In this document: one piece after another, positions 55,480-64,000 of the stretch
Numbering within the stretch: the first letter of the stretch is position 1
How the letters are laid out: the number at the start of each line of letters is the position of its first letter
NCBI RefSeq assembly: GCF_001278075.1
Contig: NZ_CP011340.1
Coordinates: 4,402,001-4,466,000, forward strand
Source of the DNA: Streptomyces pristinaespiralis
Lineage (GTDB): Bacteria > Actinomycetota > Actinomycetes > Streptomycetales > Streptomycetaceae
Direction: 5' to 3'
Length of the DNA stretch: 64,000 nucleotides
Notes under the pieces: model-generated
What the model was told of the DNA's origin: nothing
The model's input: only the letters and a program-made list of their open reading frames with translations
The model's database searches: none
Translations under genes and position numbers: made by a program

Positions 55480-56646
55480 TCAGCCGGTGTGGGTGGACGG
55501 GGGTACGTCCCCTGCCGGGGCGGCCGCCTCGTCCAGGGCCCGCAGCACGTCCGCGACCAGGTCGTCGCCGTCCTCGGCGCCGGCGGAGAAGCGGATGAAG
55601 CCTTCCGGGACGGCGTCGCCGCCCCACCGGCCGCGGCGCTCCGCCGTCGAGCGCACCCCGCCGAAACTGGTGGCGTCGTCGACCAGGCGCAGCCCGTCGA
55701 GGAAGCGCTCCGCGTGGGCACGGTCGGGCAGGTTGAAGGAGACAACACATCCGAAACGCCGCATCTGCTGTGCGGCGATCTTGTGCGAGGGGTCGTTCGG
55801 CAGTCCCGGATGGCGAAGGCCGCTGACCTCGGCGCGGCCGTTCAACGCCTGGGCGACGGCCAGCGCGTTGGCGCTCTGCCGGTCCGCGCGCAGCTGCAGT
55901 GTGGCGAGCGACCGGTGTGCGAGCCAGGCCTCCATCGGCCCCGGGATCGCCCCGACGATCTTGCGCCACCGCCGCACTCCGGCCGCGAGCTGCGGATCGC
56001 GGCAGGTCACGTGTCCGAGCAGGATGTCGCCGTGCCCGGTCATGCCCTTGGTGTCGCTGGCCACGGAGAAGTCGGCGCCCAGCTCGAGCGGCCGCTGGCC
56101 GAGGGGGGTGGCCAGCGTGTTGTCGACGGCGACGAGCGCGCCTGCCGCATGGGCGAGGCCGGCCATCCGCCGCACGTCGCACACGTCGAGTCCCGGGTTG
56201 GAAGGCGTCTCGAGCCACAGCAGCCGAGCCCCGTCGAGCAGGTCGGCCTGTGCGTCGCCGCCGGTCGGCGCCGTGCGTACCTCGATGCCGAACGCCCGCA
56301 GCTGCTCGTGCACCAGAGGCAGGGCCTGGTAGCCGTCGTCGGGCATGACGACGACGTCTCCCGCCTTCAGCTGCGACATGAGCACCGCGGAGATCGCCGC
56401 CATGCCGGAGGCGAACGTGACGGTCTCGACGGCCTCCCCGGGCGCTTCGAGCTCACCGATCGCCCGCTCCAGATGGGTCCAGGTCGGGTTCTCGTCGCGG
56501 CCGTAGGTGTAGGGGCCCGTCGGCTCGCCGGGCAGATGGAAGTGAGCCGCGAAAACGGGTCCGGGCAGGGTCGGTTCGTACTTCACCGGTTCCGGCAGTC
56601 CCGCCCGTACCGCCGTGGTGCCGTCCCCCTGGTTCGTGCCGGTCAT
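55480..56646 (-). CDS. Cystathionine gamma-lyase-type PLP enzyme
   Basis: A 388-residue fold-type I PLP enzyme of the Cys/Met metabolism family, probably a cystathionine gamma-lyase or synthase. The PLP lysine is in SVASDTKGMTGHGDILLG (about residue 198). TFASGMAAISAVLM, LLWLETPSNPGLDVCD and VAVDNTLATPLGQRPLELGAD are family hallmarks. The C-terminal SFGGVRSTAERRGRWG replaces the usual SLGGVESL pattern. ATG start overlaps the phosphatase stop by 4 bp, so both are in one operon with the holin-like gene. Confidence 0.92.
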   Translation of the reverse strand: MTGTNQGDGTTAVRAGLPEPVKYEPTLPGPVFAAHFHLPGEPTGPYTYGRDENPTWTHLERAIGELEAPGEAVETVTFASGMAAISAVLMSQLKAGDVVVMPDDGYQALPLVHEQLRAFGIEVRTAPTGGDAQADLLDGARLLWLETPSNPGLDVCDVRRMAGLAHAAGALVAVDNTLATPLGQRPLELGADFSVASDTKGMTGHGDILLGHVTCRDPQLAAGVRRWRKIVGAIPGPMEAWLAHRSLATLQLRADRQSANALAVAQALNGRAEVSGLRHPGLPNDPSHKIAAQQMRRFGCVVSFNLPDRAHAERFLDGLRLVDDATSFGGVRSTAERRGRWGGDAVPEGFIRFSAGAEDGDDLVADVLRALDEAAAPAGDVPPSTHTG

Positions 56647-57140
56647 GCCGCTCGCTCCTCAAGTGCAGTTCTCACGGCGTCGAGCAAACCCTTGCCCGCC
56701 GCCTCCACCATCTCCAGGCAGTCCTCGAAACCGTCCATGCCGCCGTAGTAAGGGTCGGGGACGTCGAGGTCGTCCGGCCGTGCGGGGTCGTACGCGCGCA
56801 ACAGCCGCACTTTGTCGGCGTCCGCCTGCGTCGGCGCCAGGCTCCTCAGCGCCCGCAGATGCCCTTCGTCCAGCGCGACGACCAGGTCCAGGCCGCCGAA
56901 CCACTCCGCGCGGAACTGCCGGGCAAAGTGGTCGGAGGGATAGCCGTTCGCCTCGAGCACGGAGACGGTGCGCGGGTCGGCGCCGTCCCCTTCGTGCCAG
57001 CCCCCGGTGCCGGCGCTGTCGACCCGCACGAGGGCGCCGAGACCGGCGTCCTCGACGAAGGTGCGGAAGACGGCCTCGGCCATCGGCGACCGGCAGATGT
57101 TGCCGGTGCAGACGAAGCAGACGCGATACGGGGAGTTCAT
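56643..57140 (-). CDS. ptpA: Low-molecular-weight protein tyrosine phosphatase
   Basis: A 165-residue phosphatase with the P-loop CTGNICRS (Cys near residue 11, C-x5-R) and the general-acid loop VPDPYYGGMDGFEDCLEM. In S. coelicolor the matching gene, ptpA, affects antibiotic production. ATG start. It is coupled to the downstream lyase gene (4-bp overlap) and starts 7 bp after the holin-like gene stop. Confidence 0.94.
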   Translation of the reverse strand: MNSPYRVCFVCTGNICRSPMAEAVFRTFVEDAGLGALVRVDSAGTGGWHEGDGADPRTVSVLEANGYPSDHFARQFRAEWFGGLDLVVALDEGHLRALRSLAPTQADADKVRLLRAYDPARPDDLDVPDPYYGGMDGFEDCLEMVEAAGKGLLDAVRTALEERAA

Positions 57141-57147
57141 GTGCCGC

Positions 57148-57522
57148 TCAGTCCTTGTCGGGCAGGACGAGGTTCAGCGCCCAGGAGACGATGGAGATGA
57201 TCAGGGCGCCGAGCACCGCTGTCCAGAAGCCTTCGACGTGGAAGCTGAGGTCCAGCGTGTCGGCGAGCCAGGACGTGAGGAGCAGCATCAGAGCGTTGAT
57301 CACCAGGGTGATCAGGCCGAGGGTGAGGATGAAAAGGGGCAGGGTCAGCAGCTTCACCACGGGCTTGACGACGAAGTTCACCAGGCCGAAGAGAAGAGCG
57401 ACCAGGACCAGGGTCCAGGCCTTCTTGCCGGTGCTGTCACCGGTCAGTGTGATGTCCTGCAGCAACCACACGGCCACCCAGAGGGCACCGGCGTTGGCGA
57501 TCGTCTTGACTAGAAAATTCAT
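57148..57522 (-). CDS. Phage-holin-like membrane protein (DUF360/PF04020 type)
   Basis: A 124-residue protein with four predicted helices (ALWVAVWLLQ; TLVLVALLFGLVNFVVKPVVKLLTLPLFIL; TLGLITLVINALMLLLTSWLADTL; AVLGALIISIVSWALNLVL). The pattern KPVVKLLTLPLFILTLGLITLVINALMLL is the family signature. The name reflects family similarity; lysis activity is not implied. ATG at 57522 (or the adjacent one at 57525). First gene of the ptpA-lyase operon and divergent from the cupin gene by 54 bp. Confidence 0.88.
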   Translation of the reverse strand: MNFLVKTIANAGALWVAVWLLQDITLTGDSTGKKAWTLVLVALLFGLVNFVVKPVVKLLTLPLFILTLGLITLVINALMLLLTSWLADTLDLSFHVEGFWTAVLGALIISIVSWALNLVLPDKD

Positions 57523-57576
57523 CATGTGTCTGATCGTGGCAGACGTGATCGGACCGAGTGCAGGGGCGGGACAGGC

Positions 57577-57894
57577 ATGAAGGCATTCCGGCTGGACGAG
57601 CTCGAGGCGGAACGCGCCGCGAACGACGGGGCATATCTGCAGTTCCTGCGGGAACGGAACATGTCGGTCGGCCTGTACGCGCTGGACGCCGGTGAGATCG
57701 ACCCCCAGCTGCCCCACAAGCAGGACGAGGTCTACTTCGTGGTCAGCGGCCGGGCGGCGATCACCGTGGGCATGGAGACCACGCAGGTGGGGCGCGGCAG
57801 CGTCGTCTACGTGCCGGCGGGGGTCCCGCACAAGTTCCACCACATCAGCGAGGACCTGCGGGTCATGGTGGTCTTCTCTCCGCCTGAGAGCTGA
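57577..57894 (+). CDS. Small cupin-domain protein
   Basis: A 105-residue single-domain cupin. Motif 1 is HKQDEVYFVVSGRAAITVG, which retains H and E; motif 2 is GSVVYVPAGVPHKFHHI with a His. These are the expected metal ligands. Substrate unknown. ATG at 57577 with GGGACAGG upstream. Confidence 0.86.
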   Translation: MKAFRLDELEAERAANDGAYLQFLRERNMSVGLYALDAGEIDPQLPHKQDEVYFVVSGRAAITVGMETTQVGRGSVVYVPAGVPHKFHHISEDLRVMVVFSPPES

Positions 57895-58016
57895 CGGCCC
57901 ACCCCGCCGGTCCCTAGGGGTTCGGTCAGGGGAGTTCAAGGGCTCGCGGGCCCCGTTCCGGGCTTCCGCCCGCCTAGCATCGAAGGCAGGCAAACCGGAG
58001 AAACGAGGTAGGGACG

Positions 58017-58235
58017 ATGGCTGTGCGGGAGATGTTCACGGGGATGCCGTGGTGGGTGAAGTGGGTCGCGATTCCGGTGATCGCACTGGTCGTCTTCGGC
58101 GGGCTCATCGCGAGCGTCGTCGGGTTCGTGATCGGGCTGCTCTTCAAGCTGCTGGTCTTCGTCGCCCTCGTCGGCGGACTCGTGTTCGCCGTAAGGAAGT
58201 TCATGTCGTCCTCCAGCTCGCGCAGTGACTGGTAG
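58017..58235 (+). CDS. DUF5326 small membrane protein
   Basis: A 72-residue protein with two adjoining helices (WVKWVAIPVIALVVFGGLIA and VGFVIGLLFKLLVFVALVGG) and a Ser-rich tail. It fits the Streptomyces DUF5326 family, function unknown. ATG at 58017 with GAGGTAGGG upstream. The 258-bp gap that follows holds no visible gene; it should contain the ssgR promoter. Confidence 0.8.
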   Translation: MAVREMFTGMPWWVKWVAIPVIALVVFGGLIASVVGFVIGLLFKLLVFVALVGGLVFAVRKFMSSSSSRSDW

Positions 58236-58493
58236 CCCCATGTCCAGCGGCGGGCGCCGCCGTTAGCCCGGCCGGGGGAACGGCCGGGCAATCGGCGAAC
58301 GCGCTCCGGTGCTCCCGTTAAAGTGGCTCCCCATCTGCCGCCCCTCGGCAACACCTGGAGCACGGCGCTCCCACCAGCACTTCACGGTGTCCCGGGGCCG
58401 ATGCCCGTGGAGGGCTCGGGGCCGCGGCGGCCGCGCGGGGGCGGCCCCCTCGCGGGTGGGCGTGCTGCCCGCCACCATGCCTGGGGGTGACCT

Positions 58494-59261
58494 GTGGCCG
58501 GGGCGAAGAAAGCCGCTGCACCTACCCTGATCAGCTCCGTGCAGCGTGCGTTGAGGCTGCTGGAAGCGGCCGGCGCGCATCCGGACGGGGCTCCCGCGAA
58601 GCAGCTCGCACGCGAGGCCGGGATCCCCCTGCCAACGGCCTACCACCTGCTGCGCACCCTGACCCACGACGACTACCTGCGGCGTCGGAGCGGCGTCTAC
58701 ACGCTCGGGAAGGCCGTCGAACGTCTGGTGGGCGGTAAGCCGGAGAACCGGCGCACCACTGTCGAGGACTCCCTCGCCCACTGGCGGGACGCGATCGGTG
58801 TTCCCGTCTACTTCGCCGTCTACCGCGAGGGTGAGATCGACATCGTCGCGGTCTCCGACACGCCCTACGCTCCCGCCGTGCCCGAGTGGGCCGACTTCCG
58901 GGAGACCGGACACGCGCACGCGATCGGCCAGTGCCTGCTCGGGCAGCTCGACGAATCCTCGCGCCGCGATCACCTGAGCCGCCATCCCGTGCAGCCTGTG
59001 ACGCCGTACACGGTGCGTGACGGGCGCTCGATGCTCGAACGGCTCTCCGTCCGTGGCTCCATGGAACCCGTCGTGGAGCGTCAGGAATATGCGCTCGGCA
59101 CGGTCTGTGCCGCCATTCCGATCACTCTTGGTTGCGATGCCGCAACGATGGCCATCTCTCTTCCGTTGGACCAGGAGGCCAGGCTGCTCCCGGCAGTTGA
59201 GCAGTTGCGCACCGGAATCGGTGGGCTGTTGGGGTCACTCGCCTTCTCTATCAGTATCTGA
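58494..59261 (+). CDS. ssgR: IclR-type regulator SsgR
   Basis: A 255-residue IclR-family regulator. The N-terminal winged helix (SSVQRALRLLEAAGAHPDGAPAKQLAREAGIPLPTAYHLLRTL) is followed by an effector domain (AIGQCLLGQLDESSRRDHLS; VCAAIPITLGCDAATMAISLPLD). In S. coelicolor, SsgR directly activates the adjacent ssgA; the same gene pair is seen here, 132 bp apart. GTG at 58494 with GGGGGTGA upstream. ssgA transcription and start of sporulation depend on it in that species. Confidence 0.92.
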   Translation: MAGAKKAAAPTLISSVQRALRLLEAAGAHPDGAPAKQLAREAGIPLPTAYHLLRTLTHDDYLRRRSGVYTLGKAVERLVGGKPENRRTTVEDSLAHWRDAIGVPVYFAVYREGEIDIVAVSDTPYAPAVPEWADFRETGHAHAIGQCLLGQLDESSRRDHLSRHPVQPVTPYTVRDGRSMLERLSVRGSMEPVVERQEYALGTVCAAIPITLGCDAATMAISLPLDQEARLLPAVEQLRTGIGGLLGSLAFSISI

Positions 59262-59393
59262 AATATCACTCCTTGTGATCTGCTAGGCCTTCGACCACGA
59301 TGGCGTCAAGAGGTCTGGGGGGATCGTTCCTGGTCGTTTCCTTCTTTTGTCAGTGCGGGTTCATTCAATGCTTCATCTGCTGCGGGGTATGTG

Positions 59394-59828
59394 ATGCGCG
59401 AGTCGGTCCAGGCCGAGGTTCTGATGAGGTTCCTCGTCTCCGAGGAACTCTCCTTCCGGATTCCGGTGGGACTGGATTACGAGACAGGGGATCCGTACGC
59501 GGTGCGGATGACCTTCCACCTGCCCGGTGACGCGCCTGTGACCTGGGCATTCGGGCGGGAGTTGCTGCTCGACGGGATCAACGGGCCGAGCGGCGACGGT
59601 GATGTGCACATCGCGCCCGTCGGGCCGGAAAGCCTGTCGGACGTCATCATCAGGCTTCGGGTCGGCGGGGATTCCGCGATGTTCCGGGCAGGGGCGGCGC
59701 CGTTGGTCGCCTTCCTCGACCGCACGGACAAGCTGCTCCCGATGGGCCAGGAGCTCACTCTCGGTGACTTCGAACTCAGCCTGGAGGAGGCGCTCGGCCG
59801 CATCCTCGCCGAGGAGAACGCCGGCTGA
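59394..59828 (+). CDS. ssgA: Sporulation and cell division protein SsgA
   Basis: SsgA is a Streptomyces SsgA-like protein that marks septation sites in aerial hyphae. The 144-residue protein starts MRESVQAEV and contains MRFLVSEELSFRIPVGLDYE, VRMTFHLPGDAPVTWAFGRELLLDG and TDKLLPMGQELTLGDFELSLEEALGRILAEE. That is the full SALP pattern and resembles SsgA rather than the shorter SsgB. The ATG at 59394 was used; a GTG at 59391 is in frame. It follows ssgR, its expected activator. Confidence 0.93.
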   Translation: MRESVQAEVLMRFLVSEELSFRIPVGLDYETGDPYAVRMTFHLPGDAPVTWAFGRELLLDGINGPSGDGDVHIAPVGPESLSDVIIRLRVGGDSAMFRAGAAPLVAFLDRTDKLLPMGQELTLGDFELSLEEALGRILAEENAG

Positions 59829-59859
59829 GGCGGCTGCCCACCGCCGTTCAGCCGTCCCC

Positions 59860-61194
59860 TCACGCCTTGCGCCGCCGCCCCCTGCCCGTCCGTACCGGCG
59901 CCCCGTTCGCCTTGCCCGGTCCCGGCGGACCGGAGCGGTCCGCGGAGACCACCAGGGCGGCGAGGGCGGTCGTCACCGGCACCGAAGCGACCAGGCCGAT
60001 CGACCCCACCAGCGTCCGCACGATCTCCTCGGCCACCAACTCACTGTTGGCGACGGTGCCCACGCTGGACTGCGCGATGGAGAAAAGGAGCAGCAGCGGC
60101 AGCGCCGCACCCGCGTAGGCGAGCACGAGCGTGTTGACGACGGACGCGATGTGGTCGCGGCCGATGCGGATGGCCGAGCGGTAGAGCGCCCGGGGCCCCA
60201 TGCCGGGGTCGGCCTGACGGAGTTCCCACACGGCCGAGGTCTGGGTCACCGTCACGTCGTCCAGAACGCCGAGCGAACCGATGATGACTCCGGCCAGCAG
60301 CAGACCGCTCATGTCGATCTCGGGATACAGGCCGTGGATCAGACCGGTGTTGTCGTCGGTGTTCCCGCTGAGACTGGCCCAGCCGATGAACAGTGAGCCG
60401 AGCAGGCCGATCAGCAGCAGGGAGATCAAGGTCCCGAGTACCGCGACGGAGGTCCGCGCGGTCACTCCGTGGCACATGTAGAGCGCGATCAGCATGATGG
60501 CGCTCGCCCCGACCACGGCCACGATCAAAGGATTCGACCCCTGGAGGATCGCGGGCAGGATGAAGAGCGTCAGCACGGCGAACGAGACGGCGAGCGAGAT
60601 CAGGGCCATCACGCCGCGCATCCGGCCGACGAGCACCACGACGACCGCGAAGATCCCCGCCAGCACCGCCATCGGGAATCCACGGTCGACGTCCGTCACC
60701 GAGTACTGGAGGTCGCGGGGGGCGTCGGGGGCGTACGCGACGACCACGCCCTGACCTTCCTTCAACTGCCGCGGTGCGTCGGGCTGGACGATCTCGACGA
60801 AGGTGCGGCCCTTGTCCTGGCCGGTGGTCACTTCGACGGTCGCCCTGGCGCACTGGCCCTGCTGCGAGTTGACCGCCTCGCGGCCCTCCGGTGTGGAGGT
60901 GTCGCCGGTCGGCGGGACCTGGGCGGCGTTGACGTCCTTGCAGTCGACCCTCTCGAGAGAGACCACCTTGCCCTGCTCGGTCTGCCGGTCGAAGCCGACG
61001 CCGGTGCGCTCATGGCCGGGTGCACCTCCCGGCCACAGCACCGCGAGCCCGACGAGGACTGCCGTCGCGAAGGGGATGAGGACGGCGGCGATGACCTTGC
61101 GGAGGTGCTGGGAGACTGGCGCGGCGGGCCCATGGCTGTGCACATGACTGTGGGCCTGGCCGTGCGGTTCTGGGGGCTGCGGCGAAGAGGTCAC
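59860..61194 (-). CDS. YibE/F-family membrane protein
   Basis: A 444-residue membrane protein. A His-rich N-terminus (HGQAHSHVHSHGPAAPV) and one helix (about 32-52) precede an external OB-like region with two cysteines, followed by about seven helices (MAVLAGIFAVVVVLVGRMRG onward). The YibE/F signature SLGVLDDVTVTQTSAVWELRQ is near residue 310. The transport or structural role is unknown; homologues are called YibE/F or transmembrane DUF. ATG start at 61194; it converges on ssgA with 31 bp between stops. Confidence 0.85.
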   Translation of the reverse strand: MTSSPQPPEPHGQAHSHVHSHGPAAPVSQHLRKVIAAVLIPFATAVLVGLAVLWPGGAPGHERTGVGFDRQTEQGKVVSLERVDCKDVNAAQVPPTGDTSTPEGREAVNSQQGQCARATVEVTTGQDKGRTFVEIVQPDAPRQLKEGQGVVVAYAPDAPRDLQYSVTDVDRGFPMAVLAGIFAVVVVLVGRMRGVMALISLAVSFAVLTLFILPAILQGSNPLIVAVVGASAIMLIALYMCHGVTARTSVAVLGTLISLLLIGLLGSLFIGWASLSGNTDDNTGLIHGLYPEIDMSGLLLAGVIIGSLGVLDDVTVTQTSAVWELRQADPGMGPRALYRSAIRIGRDHIASVVNTLVLAYAGAALPLLLLFSIAQSSVGTVANSELVAEEIVRTLVGSIGLVASVPVTTALAALVVSADRSGPPGPGKANGAPVRTGRGRRRKA

Positions 61195-61273
61195 GGACCG
61201 ATCATCGCAAGAGCGGGAGGGGCCCTCTGTTCAGCGCGCCAGATATGACGCTAGCGTGGTGGCACCTTTGCAC

Positions 61274-63184
<1,911 letters not shown>

Positions 63185-63212
63185 CGCGGCGGCGACGCCG
63201 ACGGGCGAGGGG

Positions 63213-63240
63213 GCGGGCCGGCACCGTGGCGTCGGCCCGC
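63213..63240 (+). terminator. Weak hairpin after thiC
   Basis: GCGGGCCG (63213-63220) pairs with CGGCCCGC (63233-63240) around a 12-nt loop, 29 bp after the thiC stop. It is short but well placed in the 137-bp convergent gap. Confidence 0.5.
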
Positions 63241-63321
63241 GTCCGCGGCCCAGGTACGCACCGGGCTTCGCGCCGCGGGGGCCTACCGGCCACCCGGCCC
63301 CAGGTGTGCGCCGGCTGCTGA

Positions 63322-64000
63322 TCACTCCGGGCGGTGTTCGGGCCCGCCGAAGTCGGGGCTCGTGAAGTCCGGGCTGGTGAAGGTCGGCCGCTGTCCGGCG
63401 GTCGACCCTTCCGCGGGGCTGGAGAAGTCCGGTCCGCTGAAACCGATCTTGGGGATCCGGCTGACCGGCCTCGGCGGTGCGGTGGACGCCGGATCGGCGC
63501 TGGGGTCGGCGAGGGCCGCCCTCAGGAAGGGCAGGATCCCCCGCTCCAGAAGGGCGTGGCGCCAGGCGTCCTTCGCTCTGGACACCTCGTCCGGCAGCTC
63601 TCCGGAGGGCACCTCCTCCGCCACCTGGGCGGCGCCGTTGCGCAGGGCGGTCAGGAGCAGCCCCACGGCGGCGACCAGGATCGCGGCCGCCGTGAGCGCG
63701 CCGAAGAACCAGCCGGCCGTCAGAAGGGCGTCGGCGAACGACGGCGTCGGGCTGAGCATCTTCAGGATGTAGCCGACGAGCAGGAATATCAGCGCGGCGG
63801 TCCCGGCGAGGAGGGGGGCGAGCACCGCGATGACGGCGGCGAAGCCGGCCCCTCCGTCCTCCGCGCTCCGGCCGACGGCCGGCGACAGCACGGAGCCGTG
63901 GACCGAGGCGGCCGCCGTGGACGTGCGCATATCCCGGCGCACTTTCACATAGTGCTCGTACTCGGCCGCGGCGGAGGCCGCTATCAGTGCCGTCGCGTTG
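63322..64000 (-). CDS. Membrane protein, 5' end beyond the window
   Basis: The frame is open to the right edge without a stop, so this is at least 225 residues of a longer protein. The visible part has an Ala-rich beginning (ATALIAASAAAEYEHYVKVRR), two predicted helices (LAPLLAGTAALIFLLVGYIL and GWFFGALTAAAILVAAVGLLL), a cytoplasmic helix rich in charged residues (EVSRAKDAWRHALLERGILPFL) and a tail with repeated TSPDF/SGPDF motifs. In Streptomyces a protein of this kind follows thiC. Function unknown. Possible internal starts exist (GTG at 63948), but the sequence continues sensibly upstream. Confidence 0.75.
   Translation of the reverse strand, partial: NATALIAASAAAEYEHYVKVRRDMRTSTAAASVHGSVLSPAVGRSAEDGGAGFAAVIAVLAPLLAGTAALIFLLVGYILKMLSPTPSFADALLTAGWFFGALTAAAILVAAVGLLLTALRNGAAQVAEEVPSGELPDEVSRAKDAWRHALLERGILPFLRAALADPSADPASTAPPRPVSRIPKIGFSGPDFSSPAEGSTAGQRPTFTSPDFTSPDFGGPEHRPE

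Overview
The window is a high-GC actinobacterial chromosome segment centred on the replication origin. Gene order, GTG starts, strong G/C bias at third codon positions, SsgA/SsgR, a SigR-type promoter upstream of trxBA and exact copies of the 14-bp Streptomyces parS site all point to Streptomyces. The species cannot be told from the sequence. The order from the DUF721 gene to dnaB, and from the holin-like gene to thiC, matches the core oriC region of Streptomyces coelicolor as I remember it. No tRNA, rRNA or CRISPR array was seen.

Region 1 (1-12.5 kb) is the replication and segregation core. It holds a DUF721/DciA-like gene (cut by the window edge), recF, gnd, dnaN, oriC (many DnaA boxes, 3.7-4.2 kb), dnaA, and then, divergently, rpmH-rnpA-yidD-yidC-khpB, rsmG and parAB. 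DnaA boxes also lie in the dnaA promoter, upstream of parA and upstream of dnaB. Ten exact parS sites are scattered from 10.0 to 53.1 kb.

Region 2 (12.5-41.3 kb) is conserved core. It contains thioredoxin/thioredoxin reductase with a SigR-type promoter and an ECF sigma/anti-sigma pair. A cell-envelope block follows (pseudokinase, MurJ, DUF6049 protein), then a CCA-adding enzyme, inositol-phosphate synthase, a PadR regulator with a 35-nt palindromic operator, a class A PBP, a GT87 membrane glycosyltransferase, an alanine-racemase-like protein and FemX. It ends with rpsF-ssb-rpsR-rplI, a MATE transporter and dnaB.

Region 3 (41.4-55.3 kb) is accessory. It has an HxlR/MFS divergent pair with lower third-position GC, an IS5-type transposase, a small Cys-rich protein gene abutting the IS, two VOC paralogues flanking an AraC regulator, a stand-alone UvrA-like ABC ATPase, a serine beta-lactamase-like hydrolase, a MarR regulator with an inverted repeat upstream, a tandem GNAT protein, a four-helix membrane protein, HAD and Nudix hydrolases and a LysR regulator.

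Region 4 (55.4-64 kb) returns to core. It holds a PLP-dependent trans-sulfuration-type enzyme with a low-molecular-weight protein tyrosine phosphatase and a holin-like membrane protein (likely one operon), a cupin, a DUF5326 protein, ssgR-ssgA for sporulation septation, a YibE/F membrane protein, a TPP riboswitch with thiC, and a membrane-protein gene cut by the right edge.

I found no clearly new multi-gene system. The most interesting signals are regulatory: parS sites built into palindromes at convergent gene ends and into coding or start regions, DnaA boxes placed at parAB and dnaB, the split MurJ/pseudokinase pair, and the PadR palindrome.
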